Source of the DNA: Hyaloperonospora brassicae
Taxonomy: Eukaryota; Oomycota; Peronosporomycetes; Peronosporales; Peronosporaceae
Direction of reading: 5' to 3'
Assembly (NCBI GenBank): GCA_947650285.1
Contig: CANTFL010001112.1
Coordinates: 33,047 to 97,046, forward strand
DNA length: 64,000 nt
In this document: positions 60,831 to 64,000 of the stretch, piece after piece
How the letters are laid out: each line of letters begins with the position of its first letter
Position numbering within the stretch: position 1 is the stretch's first letter
Position numbers and translations under genes: made by a program
The notes under the pieces: model-generated
Databases searched by the model: none
The model's input: only the letters and a program-made list of their open reading frames with translations
What the model was told of the DNA's origin: nothing

Positions 60831-63800
60831 GTAGACAGCACAGCTTTTGGACATGACACATCTAGGGGGTGGACACAACTCGCACATGACGCTTTCTACC
60901 TGGAGTCATCGTGGTGGGTTCCACACTATCAGTCGTTGCACAAAAGAGAGAACTCGCGAAAAAAGGATGGCGTCACATGAAGGTTACGTGCAGATGCAGG
61001 AATAGACGGGAGACTTACAGGTACTGTCATCACTCGACAGAGGAAGGAACATTGAAGGGACGTGTACGTGAGGGTCAAATGTGGCATTTGGCGTGGAACA
61101 CGTTCGTTTTGTCAGTTGCCAGCGCTTTTTTCTTAGCATATCTTTTGTGAGGTCGTCGTCGTACCGCGACTGCTCAGGACCTAAGAACTTGTTCGTCCCC
61201 ACGGATCAGTTTCACGATGCTCCAAAATGCATTGGCACTTCTGCTCGAACAAAAGAGTCATGTGAAGAGTCATCGCTGGCGGCTACTGGGACATCGTATA
61301 TCTAGATCAGCTATAACGACCAGTCTGTCTTTCACAGCGTCGGGCGCTGGTCACCGGCGCTACCTCTTCATTTGGCACTCACGACGTTGCATGAGCGCAC
61401 GGCGTAAGCATCGACCGACACGAACACGCTGACGAATCGACGGGGACCAGCAGCGATTGTAAGACTTGTATCGAGCTATCTGCGAGAGAAAACAAGGAGC
61501 TAAGCTTGTTTGTCAGCCGTGGTGGCTTGATATATAGAGTGTCACAATCGATTCGCATTGCATGGACGCGGTCAAGGCCGTGCTTATGATAGATGTACTG
61601 CACATGATTACGTCCATCAACTCATCAGAGTTTCAGTGTAAACAAGGGCTCGATACGACTGGCCCTGACACAGGGATCATGTGAAGACGTGCTAGCGATT
61701 TCGCGCTTACTCAACGTCTGACGATATCCCTCTTTTCTTCCGGCAAGAGCTTTGTATATCGTGCGTGCGAACACAGGCCGTTGCTGCTATGCAGCGCCTC
61801 GAGAAGCATCAGCGTCTTCGCTTTGATGCTTTTGTACATGATAAGAGCAACAGTGAGTCCCGTTTCATGGATACTGGACGATTGAGACAAAACGATCGAG
61901 ATCATTTGGACACAAGCGCACGTCTTGCTCTCATCTCAAAGCATCATCCTTCTCATCTTGACAAAGTGCGCGCTGAGACATTGCGGTAGCAGCCATAGAG
62001 GCCGCTATCGAAGAGACTTTCCGTCGGCATCTTGTCGTCCCAGTCATATTCGGCTCCAGAGTAGCAACAAAGAGAGACAAGCACTTGATACCTGGCAAGC
62101 AACCCCCGCTTCTATCCTTGACGCGTAGTCGAGCTCGATGGCAGCAGCTGTAGCTCTCACCAACTCATCAGCCTGTAGCTCTCACTAACTTAGCAGCTGT
62201 AGCTCTCACCAACTCAGCAGCTTGTCGTTGCATCAACCCAAAGACGAGTCAGCTCGAATCCATTCGCGGCTGTGGTGCTTCGCTTTACTTTGATGACCAG
62301 CGTGTTACGTGTAAGACGCGACGACTGATGTGCTGACATAGTCCATTCACATCGCGTTTCAGTGCTTCCGGTGTTCGGCATCTTGGCCAATCAGCCCATC
62401 CTCATTCTGAACTCATAGCTCGGATCGAATGACGCTGTTATATCTTCGTCAAAGTGCACTGCGTCAAAAGGAGGCTACTTGCCGGATGCTTGCGATGAAG
62501 CGCCTCATTGCATCCAAGCTGCCATGGGCTTTGATCTCGTAAAGCCAAGAGTCTCCATATCGAGTCGGCCTGATCCGCCTTGTCTTGTGTGACAATTTGC
62601 AACACAAAGTGAAACGGCTCTTTCATATGACGTACTCACAATCTCGGGTCCTGCTTGTGCGAATCCGGCTGCAAAGTGCCACCAACACAATACTGGGTTG
62701 ATGATCTTGTCACAACCAGTCGCATGATGATCTCAACATACGCATGTGCTTGCTGTCTTCAAGTTTCTGTTGGCCGTTCACGTCTCCTAGGTACGTACTT
62801 CGAGTGCTCGGTTTAGGGTCGAAGCAACCTTTCATAATGCTATTGGGGAACTACGTGAGCACGTCAATTCTCATCGGCGATTGAGCGAGGCGCTCAAAGG
62901 TACGTGCGAAGAACCCAATAGATAGATACCCGACTCGATTTTGTATGTCATTAGTGTACTCGTCCATGCATCAGGAACCGTTCAATCTTACTTGTCATCG
63001 GGTATGTCGAGTGAGCTTGAACGCTTCTGCGAAGGACGATCCGATGTCTTTCATCCAACCGCATCTTCTGTGTCATCGGTATACAACACAATCGAGCAGT
63101 TCGACACTGTGATTCATTCTCGGGACTAGCTAACAATATACAAAGCCTTCCATTAGAAGATAGCATCACTCAGCGTCAGCAGGTCAGAGTGATGTGTATG
63201 TGCCGATCGGCAGTCTGTGATCTCGTTGAAGTTGGTGATCCTGCTCGAAGGTTGATAGGCTGGATCCAAATCATGGATCTCATCCATCCTACTACCCCGA
63301 TATGGCGCCAGGTAGACGTCCAAGAACTGTGGAATGACCAATCGCATGCCAATGAGGTCTCCAGAGAGGCGATTGTTGTATGGAAGAACATCAAATATTT
63401 GCAAAGTGATATATTTCCTTTTCATGACTCTTTGTGTGCGTATGTTTGTCTCGTCAAATTGCAAGAATATATAAATATGCACCAAAAGATAACGAGGTAA
63501 ACATACTTACACAAAGAATCACGAAAAGCAAAAGACAACAGTGATGTAGACCGTACGTTTGACCATGCACATGCGTCGCCTCACCCACATCGAACAATAT
63601 CGATTTTGTCGCTGATAGTGAGTGATACAGATGTCATAGCCATTCGATCGAGATTGGCATTCGTGCCGGTTTGGTGGCGTCCTTTCGGTCTTGCGTAACT
63701 ATTGATGGCGTCGTGTTGCACGATAAAAGGCGCTGATACGCAAGTATACCGTTGCCACAGTATACATAAACTCGGATACACGGGGATCCTTATTGTGCGA

Positions 63801-63990
63801 ACGCAGGTAGATCGAGTATGTGAGGAGTGTGTCAAAATGAAGTATGCTGCACTCTTTGCACAACAGTCGGTCTACTTGCGTTGGTGTGCTGCATGTTCGC
63901 TGTGTACCGAGAGAACCGAGGTGCATACCCTTGTGTGCATAATGTCCTACAGTGCAAGGAAGCGATAGTGTCGTTGGGCCGTGTCGTGCA
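60075..63990 (+). repeat. Segmental duplication, copy 2
   Basis: A direct-orientation partner of 45434-57900, without the three inserted blocks. It retains the empty targets for the Copia element (near 63490) and for the composite insertion (63558-63570). It probably continues beyond the window edge. The stretch about 60.85-61.5 kb is the least similar part. Confidence 0.9.
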
Positions 63991-64000
63991 ATTGTGCATC
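60831..64000. other. Copy 2 of E2 upstream region, no recognised gene
   Basis: It contains the counterparts of the two copy 1 frames (61765-61989 and 62941-63129) and of the short minisatellite (about 62145-62225). No further gene or RNA is visible to the end of the window. Confidence 0.45.

Overview
The window reads as nuclear DNA of a plant-pathogenic oomycete (Peronosporales: a Phytophthora or downy-mildew relative). The reasons are short GT-AG introns (about 60-180 nt), compact genes set between long stretches of decayed repeats, hAT, LINE, Copia and pogo-type elements, and two small secreted-protein loci of effector type, one of them with an EER-like motif and a nonsense codon. This assignment is inference; no rRNA or marker gene is present to settle it.

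Layout. 1-10.5 kb holds an unrecognised three-exon gene (2408-3396), a two-exon SDHAF1-like gene (4086-4444, minus), a small secreted protein (6133-6513, minus) and much unassigned DNA. 10.5-20 kb holds a COX20-like gene, a seven-exon Rab-type GTPase with a very long N-terminal extension (11441-13501, minus), a perfect (TG)74 tract and a SKIP/SNW splicing factor carrying an RS-repeat tail. 20-29 kb is repeat territory with a broken LINE on the minus strand and a broken hAT transposase on the plus strand. A five-exon PSMG1-like gene lies at 29347-30470 (minus). 30.5-35.2 kb is relic DNA. 35.2-46.1 kb is the gene-dense core: an amino-acid permease, a Sua5/YrdC enzyme, a FAF2-like UAS-UBX protein, an IGHMBP2-like helicase and a UBE2K-like ubiquitin E2. 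FAF2 and the helicase are head to head across a 143-bp tandem repeat; the other neighbours converge.

45.4-64 kb is a direct segmental duplication. Copy 1 starts in the intact E2 gene; copy 2 (from about 60.07 kb) starts in a broken E2 copy. Copy 1 has been invaded by a Copia element (49669-54278, TSD gataa) and by a composite insertion (54354-57487, 13-bp TSD) which itself contains a pogo-like DNA transposon and a tRNA-headed SINE with its own 16-bp TSD. Copy 2 preserves both empty target sites, so the insertions are dated relative to the duplication by the sequence itself. The spacer between the copies carries the broken EER-type effector-like gene.

The genes are housekeeping genes without operon logic: mitochondrial assembly factors (SDHAF1, COX20), proteostasis factors (PSMG1, FAF2, UBE2K), tRNA modification (Sua5), splicing (SKIP) and traffic (Rab). 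Exon boundaries were worked out by hand from GT-AG sites, reading phase and family continuity and have no transcript support.
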